A stretch of 29,897 nt of DNA from Myxococcota bacterium (GTDB taxonomy: Bacteria; Myxococcota_A; UBA9160; PR03), in the NCBI GenBank assembly GCA_025453505.1, contig JALOQG010000002.1:1-29897 (forward strand), written 5' to 3'. Below the pieces are notes generated by a model, which had not been told where the DNA came from, did not search any database, and worked only from the letters and a program-made list of their open reading frames with translations. Of the stretch, positions 8,138 through 16,511 are shown piece by piece. A program made the position numbers and the translations under genes. Positions within the stretch are counted from its first letter, which is position 1, and every line of letters starts with the position of its first letter.

Positions 8138-8926
8138 TCAGAGCGGCGCGCCGAGCCTCCGCGAGAGAGCGGTCGCGGCCGCCATCACCTTCGTGGCGAG
8201 TTCGCCCTCGAGGCGCTCGGGATCGACGCGCGAAGCGGGCGCCGAGACCGCGATCGACGCCGCGAGCAGCGAGGTCGAGTCGAACACGGGCGCGGCGGCG
8301 CACACCACACCGGGCGCGCACTCCTCGAGATCGAGCGCGAATCCCTGAACACGCACCTGCTGCAGGTGCAGGATCAACTTGTCGCGGTCCGTCACGGTCT
8401 TGTCGGTGAACGAATGCAGCCTGTCCTTCGCGACGACCTCGCGGTCGTAGCGCTCGAGCGTCTCGGCCGGACCACACGCGAGCAGCACCTTGCCGACGGC
8501 GGTGCAATACGGGAACGCGCGCCCGCCGAGATGCAGTCCGGTCACGAGCGGGCCGACGGCCTGCACGCCGTCGAGCATCACGACATCGAAGCCCTGCAAG
8601 ACGGCGAGATGCGAGGATTCGCCCGTCTCGCGCGTGAGCCCATCCAGGATCGGCCGCCCCTGTCGGGTGAGCGATCGAGCCCGCCCGAACGCGTGTCCGA
8701 GTCGGACGCACGCGGCCCCGAGCCGATAACGCTCGGTGTCGGCGCACTGCTCGACCCAACCTTTTCCCTCGAGCGTCGCGAGAATCCGGAACACGTTGTT
8801 CTTGTGGAGATTGAGCCGTCTCGAGAGCTCGGTCACGCCGAGCATCTCGTCCGATTCGAAGGCCTCGAGCACGCTCAGCGCGTTCGTGACGGTCTGGATC
8901 GCGTACTCGCTCTTCGCCCTCTGCAT
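8138..8926 (-). CDS. IclR-family transcriptional regulator
   Basis: 262-residue regulator. The N-terminal winged HTH (about 8-65) contains ALSVLEAF, GVTELSRRLNLHKNNVFRIL and LEGKGWVEQ. The C-terminal effector-binding IclR domain (about 80-255) has the family landmarks FPYCTAVGKVLLA, VRVQGFALDLEECAPGV and CAAAPVFD. The ATG at 8926 is preceded by GAGGGGGAGGGG with normal spacing, so I reject the longer frame from 9010. It is transcribed in the same direction as the acyl-CoA dehydrogenase operon and sits 176 bases before it. It most likely controls that operon and itself. The effector is unknown; aromatic or short-chain acid catabolites are common for the family. An imperfect hairpin (8102-8120) lies just after the stop but lacks a T tract. 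Confidence 0.9.
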   Translation of the reverse strand: MQRAKSEYAIQTVTNALSVLEAFESDEMLGVTELSRRLNLHKNNVFRILATLEGKGWVEQCADTERYRLGAACVRLGHAFGRARSLTRQGRPILDGLTRETGESSHLAVLQGFDVVMLDGVQAVGPLVTGLHLGGRAFPYCTAVGKVLLACGPAETLERYDREVVAKDRLHSFTDKTVTDRDKLILHLQQVRVQGFALDLEECAPGVVCAAAPVFDSTSLLAASIAVSAPASRVDPERLEGELATKVMAAATALSRRLGAPL

Positions 8927-9415
8927 CGCCCCTCCCCCTCTGGCACCGGCTTGCGACGAACTGGCTAGGTGTGACCTCCCATCGCTCGATCGATGCGTGG
9001 AGGCGTGCACCCGTGGGGCGCGTGGGGAGTTCCGAACCCTCTCGAAGAGAATGCGGATCCGTCGAATGCGGATCGCGGGCGGCTGGCGAGCGAGCGGATG
9101 GAAGCGCTTGCGTCGACGGGTTCAGAGGCTCGATCCACGGGGGCCATGGCTCGTCCGGCGTCGAGTAGCGACGGGGGGTCGCGACCGTTGCGTCATCAGT
9201 TGAATGAAAGACTCGGACAACGACTGCTCGATCCGTTGATCGATCGAGACGGCGAGTTGGTATCGCATGCAGCCAATGGAGTGTCAAGCACGAGGCGGGA
9301 TCGTGAATGCAAATTCTCGACGAGATGACTGATCAGACACGAGGAAGTGTCTCTACTCGACGCTGCACGTCTCGAATGTGTCGAGTGTTCCGGGCGCGGG
9401 CACTCGAAAAAACGC
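8927..9415. other. 489-base intergenic region between lspA and the IclR gene
   Basis: No convincing gene on either strand; the open frames here lack family features and good ribosome binding sites. It should hold the IclR promoter and the 3' end of the lspA transcript. Visible structure: an 11-base direct repeat GAATGCGGATC at 9049-9059 and 9064-9074, and an inverted repeat TCGAGTG/CACTCGA (9381-9387, 9401-9407) beside six A residues just after the lspA stop. On the lspA strand the T run precedes the stem, so this is not a standard terminator. The stretch is visibly less GC-rich than its surroundings. Confidence 0.6.
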
Positions 9416-9922
9416 TCAGGCTCCCGCGGGGTCGCCGTGCGTTTCTCCCTCGGCCGCGAGCAGATCGATGACCAGGAACGCGACGCCGACGACGATGAAC
9501 GAGTCGGCGAGATTGAAGTCCGGCCACTGATAACCGCCCCACAGGCGGAAATGCAGGAAGTCCACGACCTCGCCGCGAAGCACGCGGTCGACGAGGTTCC
9601 CGGCGGCGCCGCCGAGGATCAACCCGAGCGAAAGCGCGGAGAAGCGATCCCCAGGGGCCAGCTTGCGCTGGAAGCTGAAGATCATCGCGATCGCGACGAG
9701 CGTGATGCCGATGAAGAGCGTGAGACGGATCGGAGCCGGCGCATCCGCGAAAAGACCGAAGGCCGCGCCCGGATTGCGAACGTGAGTCAGGTAGAAGAAG
9801 CCGTCGATCACCGAGATTCGGTCGGCGAAGGTGAGTTGCGCGTCGACCGCCAGCTTCGTGGCCTGATCGAGCAGGAACGAGAGCACGGCGGCAACGACGA
9901 AGTGTCGCGTCTTGGCGGACAT
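9416..9922 (-). CDS. lspA: Lipoprotein signal peptidase (signal peptidase II)
   Basis: 168-residue inner-membrane aspartyl peptidase that cleaves the signal peptide from diacylglyceryl-modified prolipoproteins. Motifs are complete: the N-terminal helix with DQATKLAV (19-26), HVRNPGAAFG (47-56), GGAAGNLVDR (104-113), VVDFLHF with catalytic D121, and FNLADSFI with catalytic D140. Four transmembrane helices are visible, as expected. The ATG at 9922 gives MSAKTRHFVV; the longer open frame upstream runs into the PBP gene in another frame and is rejected. It follows the PBP gene on the same strand with a 62-base gap. The LptM-like lipoprotein in this window would be one of its clients. Confidence 0.96.
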   Translation of the reverse strand: MSAKTRHFVVAAVLSFLLDQATKLAVDAQLTFADRISVIDGFFYLTHVRNPGAAFGLFADAPAPIRLTLFIGITLVAIAMIFSFQRKLAPGDRFSALSLGLILGGAAGNLVDRVLRGEVVDFLHFRLWGGYQWPDFNLADSFIVVGVAFLVIDLLAAEGETHGDPAGA

Positions 9923-9984
9923 GGGAGCGGCGACCCTATCACACGGGCTCGGACGCAGGAACATGCCCGAGCGCGAGCGAAGGC

Positions 9985-12465
9985 TCAGAACCAGCGGTCG
10001 AAGAGGCGATCGAGCCAGCCACCGCGACCGCGCTCTCCAGCGCCCCGGGCGTCGTCCGCGTCTTCCTGGTCGGTCCCGCCCGTACCGAACCAGCCGCCCT
10101 CGGGGCACGTCGTGCGCGGCTCCGTGCCCTCGAGGAAGTACTCGCTCGTACGGCGAGGACAACCTGCGAGCGCCACGGCGCCGCTCACCGGATCGATCTC
10201 GACGCGATGCACGTCGGAAGGGGGCGCGAAGGCCCCAGGCACGATCCCGCCCGTCGCGTCCTTCAGGAACCGGAGCCAGATCGGCACGGCGAGCTGCGAC
10301 GACGGCAGCTTCATGTCGCGCGGCTCATCGAAGCCGACCCATGCGACCGCGACCAGATCGGGCGTGAAGCCGACGAACCAGGCGTCCTTCGAGTCGTTGC
10401 TGGTGCCCGTCTTGCCTGCAATCGGCCCTTGGATCCCCGCCGACCGCACGGCGCGTGCGGTACCGCGATCGACGACGCCCTCGAGCAGCGACACGGCGAG
10501 AAAGCTGACGCCGGGATCCAGCGCCACTTCGCTCGACACGTCACCGCGGGCGAGCGTGCGTCCGGAGGCGTCGGTGAGGTCGTCGAAGAAACGCGTCTCG
10601 GTGCGCACGCCGCCGCTCGCCAGCGTCGCGTAGGCGCGCGCCATCTCGAGGGGCGTCACGTCAGCGGCCCCGAGCGCCAGTGCCGGCACGGGCTCGAGTG
10701 GACTCTCGATTCCGAGCCGCCGCGCGACGTCGATGATGCGCTCGGCGCCGACGGCCTGCCCGAGGCGCACGGTCGCGACGTTCAGCGACTTCTCGAGCGC
10801 CGTTCGCACGCTCACCTCGCCGTAGAACTTGTGGTCATAGTTGGCCGGCGCCCAGGTCTTCGATCCACTGCGGATCGAGACGGGCGTATCCGACAACGTG
10901 CTGGCCAGCGTGATGACCGGTGCGCCGCGTCGCGCCTCGAGCCCTGCTACGAACACGAAGGGTTTGAAGGCGCTGCCTGCGCTGCGACGCGCCTGCAGGC
11001 AGCGGTCGAACTGACTTTCGCCGTACTCGCGCCCACCGACGAGTGCGAGCACCTCACCGGTCTGCGGCCGCAGCGCGAGCAGACAACCCTGGAGCCGCGC
11101 GCCGTCGCGGCCCGGACGCAGCGACTTGTGCTTCTTCTCCAGCGCGTCGAGCCCTTCGCGCAGCGCCTGCGTCGCGATCTGCTGCAGCCGCAGGTCGAGC
11201 GTCGAGTAGATGCGAAGCCCCTGACCCTGGAGCGTCGCCTCGTCGTAGACCTCGGGAAGCTGGCCGCGCAGCGCGTCGAGGAAATAGCGGGTCTCGCGCG
11301 GCTCGCTGGTCCGTGTCGCAATCGAGAGGGGTGCGTCGCGCGCGGTGTCGAAGGCGGCCGCGTCGATGCGGCCCTGCTCGTGCATCAAACGCAGCACGAG
11401 ATCGCGGCGCGCGCGCGCCGCCTCGGGATGCAGGAAGGGCGAGTAGTCTCCCGGGCTTCGAATCAGGCCGGCGAGCAGCGCCGAATCCTCGAGGCGCAGC
11501 GATCGCACCGGCTTGCCGAAATAGAAGAGCGAAGCCTCACCGACTCCGTGGATCGACGTCGGGCCGCGCTGTCCGAGGTAGATCTCGTTGAGATACGCCT
11601 CGAAGATCGCGGGCTTCTCGTAGCGGGCCTCGACCACGAGCGACATCGCGGCCTCCTGGATCTTGCGATCGAAGGTCCGCTCGGGCGTGAGGAAGAAGTT
11701 CTTCACGAGCTGCTGCGTCAGCGTGCTGCCGCCCTGTCGCACTTCTCCTGCGACCATGTTCGCGAAGGCTGCGCCCGCGATGCGCCACACGTCGATTCCC
11801 GGGTGCGCCTCGAAGCGCTGATCTTCGACGGCGAGCACGGCATCGAGCAGATGACGCGGCACCTGGCCGAGCCGTACCGGCTCGCGCTGCTCGCGATGCA
11901 GTCCGAAGTAGGAGCCGACGAGTTCGGGCTCGAGCAGGACGGCCGCGAGCTCGCGGTCCGAGTCGAGATCGCGCAGCGCGTCGACCTGCCGACCCTCGAG
12001 CTCGATCGCGATCCGGCGCGCCGGCTCCGCGCGCGACGGGTGCTCGAACGCGCGCAGGTACGCCACGACGCGACTCTTTTCCCAGTGCACGCCGCCCGGC
12101 GAGGCGATCTCGGCCGACGGCTCCTCGCGGTAGCCGAGCCGTCGCAACGCTCCGCGCAGATCCACCTGCGTCACGTCGAGCCCGGCCGAAAGGATCGTGG
12201 GCGCGGCATACACGCGCGAGGGAACCTCGAAGAGCGGTCCTTCGAAGCGGGCCCGCACGACGCGATCCAGGCGCAGCATGGCGCGCGCGAGGAAGATGCC
12301 GCCGCCGAACGCGAGCAGGACCGTCGCGATCGCGAGGGCGCGCAGCAACGGGCGCGCGCGACGCGCGCGGCGCCGGCCGCTACGGCGCGCGGAACGCGCC
12401 GGGCGCTCGCTGCCGCCTTCGTCGTCGCGCTGGCTCGGTTTTCGCTTCCGCTTGCGCGTCGCCAA
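9985..12465 (-). CDS. Class A penicillin-binding protein, PBP1B type (transglycosylase/transpeptidase)
   Basis: 826-residue bifunctional murein synthase. A basic cytoplasmic tail (1-38) is followed by one membrane anchor (about 41-60). A UB2H-like segment (about 75-165, with FEVPSRVYAAP) is the PBP1B-specific domain that contacts LpoB-type partners in enterobacteria. The GT51 domain carries EDQRFEAHPGID with catalytic E214, then RQGGSTLTQQLVKN and RKIQEA. The transpeptidase has SAFK with acylated S498 and K501, the SLN motif (KSLNVATV), and KTGT starting at K685. The C-terminus is acidic and then basic, with no known domain. It is divergent from argH across 110 bases and upstream of lspA. mrcB or ponA-like naming would be reasonable; orthology is not proven. 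Confidence 0.95.
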   Translation of the reverse strand: MATRKRKRKPSQRDDEGGSERPARSARRSGRRRARRARPLLRALAIATVLLAFGGGIFLARAMLRLDRVVRARFEGPLFEVPSRVYAAPTILSAGLDVTQVDLRGALRRLGYREEPSAEIASPGGVHWEKSRVVAYLRAFEHPSRAEPARRIAIELEGRQVDALRDLDSDRELAAVLLEPELVGSYFGLHREQREPVRLGQVPRHLLDAVLAVEDQRFEAHPGIDVWRIAGAAFANMVAGEVRQGGSTLTQQLVKNFFLTPERTFDRKIQEAAMSLVVEARYEKPAIFEAYLNEIYLGQRGPTSIHGVGEASLFYFGKPVRSLRLEDSALLAGLIRSPGDYSPFLHPEAARARRDLVLRLMHEQGRIDAAAFDTARDAPLSIATRTSEPRETRYFLDALRGQLPEVYDEATLQGQGLRIYSTLDLRLQQIATQALREGLDALEKKHKSLRPGRDGARLQGCLLALRPQTGEVLALVGGREYGESQFDRCLQARRSAGSAFKPFVFVAGLEARRGAPVITLASTLSDTPVSIRSGSKTWAPANYDHKFYGEVSVRTALEKSLNVATVRLGQAVGAERIIDVARRLGIESPLEPVPALALGAADVTPLEMARAYATLASGGVRTETRFFDDLTDASGRTLARGDVSSEVALDPGVSFLAVSLLEGVVDRGTARAVRSAGIQGPIAGKTGTSNDSKDAWFVGFTPDLVAVAWVGFDEPRDMKLPSSQLAVPIWLRFLKDATGGIVPGAFAPPSDVHRVEIDPVSGAVALAGCPRRTSEYFLEGTEPRTTCPEGGWFGTGGTDQEDADDARGAGERGRGGWLDRLFDRWF

Positions 12466-12575
12466 GGAACCCGTCGTGCAGCGCGGACGCGCGGGCGTCC
12501 GGCCGCAATCTGCAAAGTGCGAAAAGGGGGCTGGGGTTGCTGAAAGCTAGGGACTTTCCGAGATTTGCGCCCGAT
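12466..12575. promoter_or_regulatory. Divergent promoter region between the PBP gene and argH
   Basis: This 110-base gap must contain start signals for both directions. A hairpin CGGACGC-N4-GCGTCCG is visible at 12484-12501. I cannot assign convincing -35/-10 pairs. The purine stretch AAAAGGGGG at about 12523 is too far from the argH ATG to be its ribosome binding site. Confidence 0.45.
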
Positions 12576-13994
12576 ATGAGCCAGGACAAACCCTGGGGCG
12601 GCCGCTTCCAGGAAGGCACCGACCCGACCGTCGAGCGCTTCACCGCATCGATCCATTTCGATCGCGAGCTGGCCCGCTACGACGTCCGCGGCTCGATCGC
12701 CCACGCGCGCATGCTCGGCCGCTCGGGTGTGATCCCGCAGGCCGACGCCGACGCGATCGTGCGGGGTCTCGAGCAGCTGCTCGGCGAGATCGAGGCCGGC
12801 ACGCTCGCGCTCGACCCCCGCCTCGAAGACGTCCACATGAACATCGAGACGCGGCTGCGCGAGCGGATCGGCGCCGTCGCGGGGCGACTGCACACGGGCC
12901 GCAGCCGCAATGACCAGGTCGCGACCGACCTCGCCCTGTACCTGCGCGAGGCGGCTGCGACCGTGCGTCACGGTCTCGTGGACTTGCGCCGCGTCCTGGT
13001 GACGCGCGCGCGCGAGCACCTGGACACCGTGCTCCCCGGCTACACGCACCTGCAGCGCGCGCAGCCGGTGCGACTCGCGCACCACTGGCTCGCCTTCGTC
13101 GAAATGCTCGGGCGCGACGCCGAACGCCTGGCCGACCTCCGCAAGCGACTCGCGCGTTGCCCGCTCGGCTCGGGCGCGATCGCCGGCAGCACCCTGCCGC
13201 TCGACCGCGACGCTACGGCGCGTGCGCTCGGCTTCGAGGGTCCGACCCGCAACAGCATGGACGCGGTCGCCTCGCGTGACGCGGCTCTCGAGTTCCTCGC
13301 CGCCGCGGCGATCTCGATGGTGCACCTCTCGCGCCTCGCCGAAGAGCTGGTGCTGTGGTCCACGGCCGAGTTCGGCTTCGTCGAGCTTTCCGATGCCTAC
13401 AGCACGGGCTCCAGCCTGATGCCGCAGAAAAAGAATCCGGACGTGCCCGAGCTGGTTCGCGGCAAGGCCGGCCGCGTCATCGGGGATCTCGTGACGCTGT
13501 TGACGGTCGTGAAGGGTCTGCCGCTCACCTACAACCGCGATCTGCAAGAGGACAAGGAGCCGCTCTTCGACGCCGCCGCGACGCTGCGCGACTCGCTCGC
13601 CGTGATGACGGGCGCCGTCGCGACGCTGCGCGTGCGCATCGATCGCATGCGCGCCGCCGCCGAAGACCCGATGCTGCTCGCGACGGATCTCGCCGAAGCG
13701 TTGGTGCGTGCCGGAGTTCCCTTCCGCGAGGCACACGAAGCTGTCGGCAAGATCGTCGCCCACTGTCTCGCCAAGGAGATCGATCTACGCGCGCTCGGCC
13801 AGCGCGAGCTGCGAGCGTTCCACGACGCCTTCGCGAGCGATGCGAACGAGCTGCTCGCGCTCGAGCGCGCGCTCGAAGAGCGATCGATGTTCGGAGCCAC
13901 CGCACGGGTCCGGGTCGCCGAGGCGCTGGACGCGGCGGATCGGGCGCTCGACGCCGAGTGCGCGTTGCTCGACAGCGAACGAGAGGAACCCTGA
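12576..13994 (+). CDS. argH: Argininosuccinate lyase
   Basis: 472-residue enzyme of the fumarase/aspartase superfamily that splits argininosuccinate into arginine and fumarate, the last step of arginine synthesis. The N-terminus MSQDKPWGGRFQEGTDP corresponds to the WGGRF start of known ArgH, so I choose the ATG at 12576 over an in-frame TTG at 12537. Diagnostic segments are HTGRSRNDQVATDL (106-119), PGYTHLQRAQP with H158, and the signature GSSLMPQKKNPD (278-289) carrying the catalytic serine. The length fits the family. It is the first gene of a plus-strand set: its TGA shares an A with the ATG of the LptM-like lipoprotein (TGATG). Confidence 0.97.
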   Translation: MSQDKPWGGRFQEGTDPTVERFTASIHFDRELARYDVRGSIAHARMLGRSGVIPQADADAIVRGLEQLLGEIEAGTLALDPRLEDVHMNIETRLRERIGAVAGRLHTGRSRNDQVATDLALYLREAAATVRHGLVDLRRVLVTRAREHLDTVLPGYTHLQRAQPVRLAHHWLAFVEMLGRDAERLADLRKRLARCPLGSGAIAGSTLPLDRDATARALGFEGPTRNSMDAVASRDAALEFLAAAAISMVHLSRLAEELVLWSTAEFGFVELSDAYSTGSSLMPQKKNPDVPELVRGKAGRVIGDLVTLLTVVKGLPLTYNRDLQEDKEPLFDAAATLRDSLAVMTGAVATLRVRIDRMRAAAEDPMLLATDLAEALVRAGVPFREAHEAVGKIVAHCLAKEIDLRALGQRELRAFHDAFASDANELLALERALEERSMFGATARVRVAEALDAADRALDAECALLDSEREEP

Positions 13995-14188
13995 TGCGCG
14001 CCACTGCCACCCTGCTGCTCGCCTGCCTGTCCCTCGCCCCGATCGCCTGCGGGCGGTACGGTCCCCCCGTGCGGGCGCCCCGCGCCGTCCCCGTCGCGCC
14101 CGCAGCGGAGCCCGCGCCCGCAGCGGTCCCCGAACAAGTCCTCGATACGCCCGACGAAGAGCTGTCCGCACCGTCGGCCGAGCCCTGA
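13994..14188 (+). CDS. Small LptM (YifL)-like lipoprotein
   Basis: 64-residue predicted lipoprotein. A hydrophobic signal peptide (1-18) ends in PIAC, with C19 as the lipidation site, immediately followed by GRYGPP. This resembles the CGxKGPL segment of the LptM/YifL family, which in E. coli helps assemble the LptDE LPS translocon. The rest is a Pro/Ala-rich, then acidic tail with no fold. The lipobox is imperfect (Pro at -3). In many proteobacteria this gene lies next to lysA/dapF; here it sits between argH and dapA, which supports the assignment by context. It starts on the A of the argH TGA and ends 15 bases before dapA. LPS-chaperone function is by analogy only. Confidence 0.75.
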   Translation: MRATATLLLACLSLAPIACGRYGPPVRAPRAVPVAPAAEPAPAAVPEQVLDTPDEELSAPSAEP

Positions 14189-14203
14189 CCGCAGGAGGTC
14201 CCC

Positions 14204-15076
14204 GTGTTCGAAGGTGTCTTCACCGCGCTGGTCACACCGTTTCGCGACGGGTCGGTGGACGAGCGCGCGCTGACCGAACTGGTCGAGCTCCAGATCCACG
14301 CGGGCGTCGACGGACTCGTGCCCTGTGGCTCGACGGGCGAAGCCGCGACGCTCTCGCACGCCGAGCACCAACGCGTCGTGGAGGTGGTCGTCGCGGCGGC
14401 ACGCGGCCGCGTGCAGGTGATCGCGGGCACCGGGTCGAACAGCACCGTCGAGGCCGTGCAGCTCACGCGTCATGCCAAGGAGGCCGGCGCCGACGGCGCC
14501 CTGCTGATCTCGCCGTACTACAACAAGCCCACGCAGGAAGGCATCCTCGCGCACTACACCGAGGTCGCGCGCCAGACTTCGTTTCCGCTGCTGGTCTACA
14601 ACGTGCCCGGCCGCACCGCGTCGAACGTGCTGCCGGGAACGATCGCGCGACTGGCCGAGGTCGATCAAATCGTGGGCGTCAAGGAATCGTGCGGCGACCT
14701 GAACCAGATCGCGCACGTACTGGCCTCGGTGCCGGAAACGTTCGCCGTCCTCTCCGGCGACGACTGGGCGACCCTGCCGATGCTCACGCTCGGCGGCAAA
14801 GGCGTGATCTCCACCGCGTCGAACGTGGCGCCGGGCGAAGTGGTCGATCTGGTGCGCGCCTTCCGCGCCGGCGATCTGGCCCGCGCGCGCGCCGTACAGT
14901 TCCGTCTGCTGCCGCTCTTCGACGTGCTCTTCTGTGAGTCGAATCCAATTCCGGTCAAGGCCGCACTCGCGATGCGCGGCACGATCAGCGAAGAGCTGCG
15001 GCTTCCGCTCTTGCCGATTTCGAACGGCAACCGCGAACGCCTGCAGGCCGTGCTGAAGGATCTCGGCCTCCTTTGA
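14204..15076 (+). CDS. dapA: 4-hydroxy-tetrahydrodipicolinate synthase
   Basis: 290-residue (beta/alpha)8 aldolase that condenses pyruvate with aspartate semialdehyde, the first committed step of lysine/DAP synthesis. It starts at GTG (14204) with AGGAGG seven bases upstream, giving MFEGVFTALVTPF. The Schiff-base lysine is K160 (GVKESCGD). The catalytic triad partners are T44 in CGSTGE and Y132 in YNVPGRT, and PYYNKPTQEG is present. The length is standard. The stop overlaps the TTG start of dapB by 4 bases, so the two enzymes of consecutive steps are translationally coupled. Confidence 0.97.
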   Translation: MFEGVFTALVTPFRDGSVDERALTELVELQIHAGVDGLVPCGSTGEAATLSHAEHQRVVEVVVAAARGRVQVIAGTGSNSTVEAVQLTRHAKEAGADGALLISPYYNKPTQEGILAHYTEVARQTSFPLLVYNVPGRTASNVLPGTIARLAEVDQIVGVKESCGDLNQIAHVLASVPETFAVLSGDDWATLPMLTLGGKGVISTASNVAPGEVVDLVRAFRAGDLARARAVQFRLLPLFDVLFCESNPIPVKAALAMRGTISEELRLPLLPISNGNRERLQAVLKDLGLL

Positions 15077-15864
15077 CCGGTCGGGCGCCGATCCGCGTCG
15101 CGTGCGTGGGCGCCCTCGGCCGCATGGGCGAGCGCGTGCGCGCGGCGATCGAGGCGGCCGACGACGCCGTGCTGAGCGGAGCCCTCGAAGGCCCCGACCA
15201 TCCGCGCATCGGCGAGACCCTGGCTCCCGGCGTACGCCTGGTGGACGACCCGGAGGTCGCGTTCACGGAAGCGGACGTCGCGATCGACTTCACGATTCCC
15301 CGCGCGACTCGTGTGGCGATCCGCGCGGCCGCCGAGCGAGGCGTCGCGTACGTATGCGGCACGACCGGATTCTCCTCCGCGGATCGGGCGGAGTTCGAGG
15401 CCGCGTCGAAGCGCATCCCGATCGTGTGGGCGCCGAACTTCTCGGTCGCGGTGAACGTGCTGACGCATCTGGTCGGCACGGCGGCGAGGCTGCTCTCCGA
15501 GACCGACGTCGAGATCATCGAGCTGCACCACGCGGCCAAGCGCGACGCACCGAGCGGCACCGCATTGCGACTCGCGGAAGCCGTCGCAGCGGCGCGCGGT
15601 GTCGACCTCGCGCAGGCGATGATTTCTACGCGCAGTGGCGACACGGGCGCCCGCCCGGTCGGCGCGATCGGCGTGCAGGCCCTGCGCGGTGGCGACAACC
15701 CCGGCGAGCACACCGTCCTCTTCCTCGGCCGCGGCGAGCGACTCGAACTCACGCATCGCGCTGCCACGCGCGATCACTTTGCCGGCGGCGCACTGCGCGC
15801 GGCGCGTTGGGTCGTCGGCCGGCCCGCGGGCCTCTACGGCATGGATCAGGTGCTGGATCTTTGA
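15073..15864 (+). CDS. dapB: 4-hydroxy-tetrahydrodipicolinate reductase
   Basis: 263-residue NAD(P)H-dependent reductase, the step after DapA. The N-terminal Rossmann motif is VACVGALGRMG (9-19), then IDFTIPRAT and CGTTGF. The signature ELHHAAKRDAPSGTAL contains the catalytic H152/H153 and K156. The start is a TTG at 15073 overlapping the dapA stop (TTGA); no better start is available and the N-terminus matches the family from residue 8 on. The TGA ends at 15864, one base before the stop codon of the convergent CBS-domain gene, so no untranslated space exists between the two coding regions. Confidence 0.96.
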   Translation: MTGRAPIRVACVGALGRMGERVRAAIEAADDAVLSGALEGPDHPRIGETLAPGVRLVDDPEVAFTEADVAIDFTIPRATRVAIRAAAERGVAYVCGTTGFSSADRAEFEAASKRIPIVWAPNFSVAVNVLTHLVGTAARLLSETDVEIIELHHAAKRDAPSGTALRLAEAVAAARGVDLAQAMISTRSGDTGARPVGAIGVQALRGGDNPGEHTVLFLGRGERLELTHRAATRDHFAGGALRAARWVVGRPAGLYGMDQVLDL

Positions 15865-16323
15865 TCAGCAGACTTCTTCGACGACGCGAAGCAGGTCGAG
15901 CGAAGAGATCACGCCCACCAGAACGCCCCGGTCGGTCACGAGCAGTCGATGGATGCGGCGTTCGCGCATGATGTTGGCCGCGACCGCGGCCCCGGTGTCG
16001 CGGCTGACCGAGTAGACCCGTTTCACCATCACGTCCGACACGTGCATCGACGCGGGAGCCACCGGCGTTTCGCCGATCTCCTGATAGTCCTCGATGCTGC
16101 TGAAGAATTGCCCGGCCTTGGCGACGCTGTCGGGGTGCGCGGTCTTGCGAACGAGATCGTTCTGCGAAACCACGCCGATCACCCGGCCGGCGGCATCCAC
16201 GACGGGAGCACCCGACACCGACTTCGACGCCAGGACTTCCTGCGCCTCGGGTACGGTCATCTCGGGGCGCAGCACGACCACGTCCGGATTCATCAGCTCG
16301 CCGACCATTCTGCGCTTCGCCAT
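15865..16323 (-). CDS. CBS-domain pair protein
   Basis: 152-residue soluble protein made of two CBS motifs. CBS1 (about 8-62) has LMNPDVVVLRPEMTVPEA and VIGVVSQNDLV; CBS2 (about 96-148) has VMVKRVYSVSRDT, RRIHRLLVTDRG and GVISSLDLLR. Such Bateman modules bind adenosine nucleotides (AMP, ATP, SAM) and usually report energy state. The start MAKRRMVGELMNPD follows a GGGGATGAGGG sequence. It is separated from glnA upstream by 188 bases containing a strong hairpin, so it is probably transcribed on its own or by read-through. Its partner is unknown. It converges with dapB with no gap. Confidence 0.88.
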   Translation of the reverse strand: MAKRRMVGELMNPDVVVLRPEMTVPEAQEVLASKSVSGAPVVDAAGRVIGVVSQNDLVRKTAHPDSVAKAGQFFSSIEDYQEIGETPVAPASMHVSDVMVKRVYSVSRDTGAAVAANIMRERRIHRLLVTDRGVLVGVISSLDLLRVVEEVC

Positions 16324-16459
16324 GCCCTCATCCCCTCGCGAGTCGCGCGAATGCGGTCTCGATGCCGGCGGCGAGCTCGTCGAGATCGCGAATGAACTCG
16401 GCGTCGGCTGGGACGATAGGCAACGGGGCCTCGACCTTCGACCCTCTGGACGAACGAGA

Positions 16460-16490
16460 AGGCCCCGCTGGTCGTCGACCAGCGGGGCCT
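16460..16490 (-). terminator. Perfect 15-base inverted repeat after glnA, probable terminator
   Basis: AGGCCCCGCTGGTCG and its complement (16460-16474 and 16476-16490) pair perfectly around a single central base, which would fold as a very stable stem with a tiny loop. It begins 22 bases after the glnA stop. On the minus strand it is followed by TTCTCGTTCG, a weak T-rich tract. It most likely ends the glnB-glnA transcript ahead of the CBS gene. Confidence 0.7.
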
Positions 16491-16511
16491 CGAGATCGGA
16501 ACTCGCGACGA

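Noticed and set aside
8993..9328. Plus-strand open frame of 111 codons in the gap between IclR and lspA
   Set aside because: No recognisable motif, no good ribosome binding site, and low-complexity composition; open frames of this size are expected by chance in GC-rich DNA.
9381..9416. Stem with six A/T residues just after lspA as a terminator
   Set aside because: In the lspA direction the T run comes before the stem instead of after it, so it does not have terminator order; on the plus strand no gene ends there.
12537..12575. Upstream TTG start for argH
   Set aside because: The 13 extra residues have no counterpart in ArgH, whose conserved WGGRF follows closely after the ATG at 12576.
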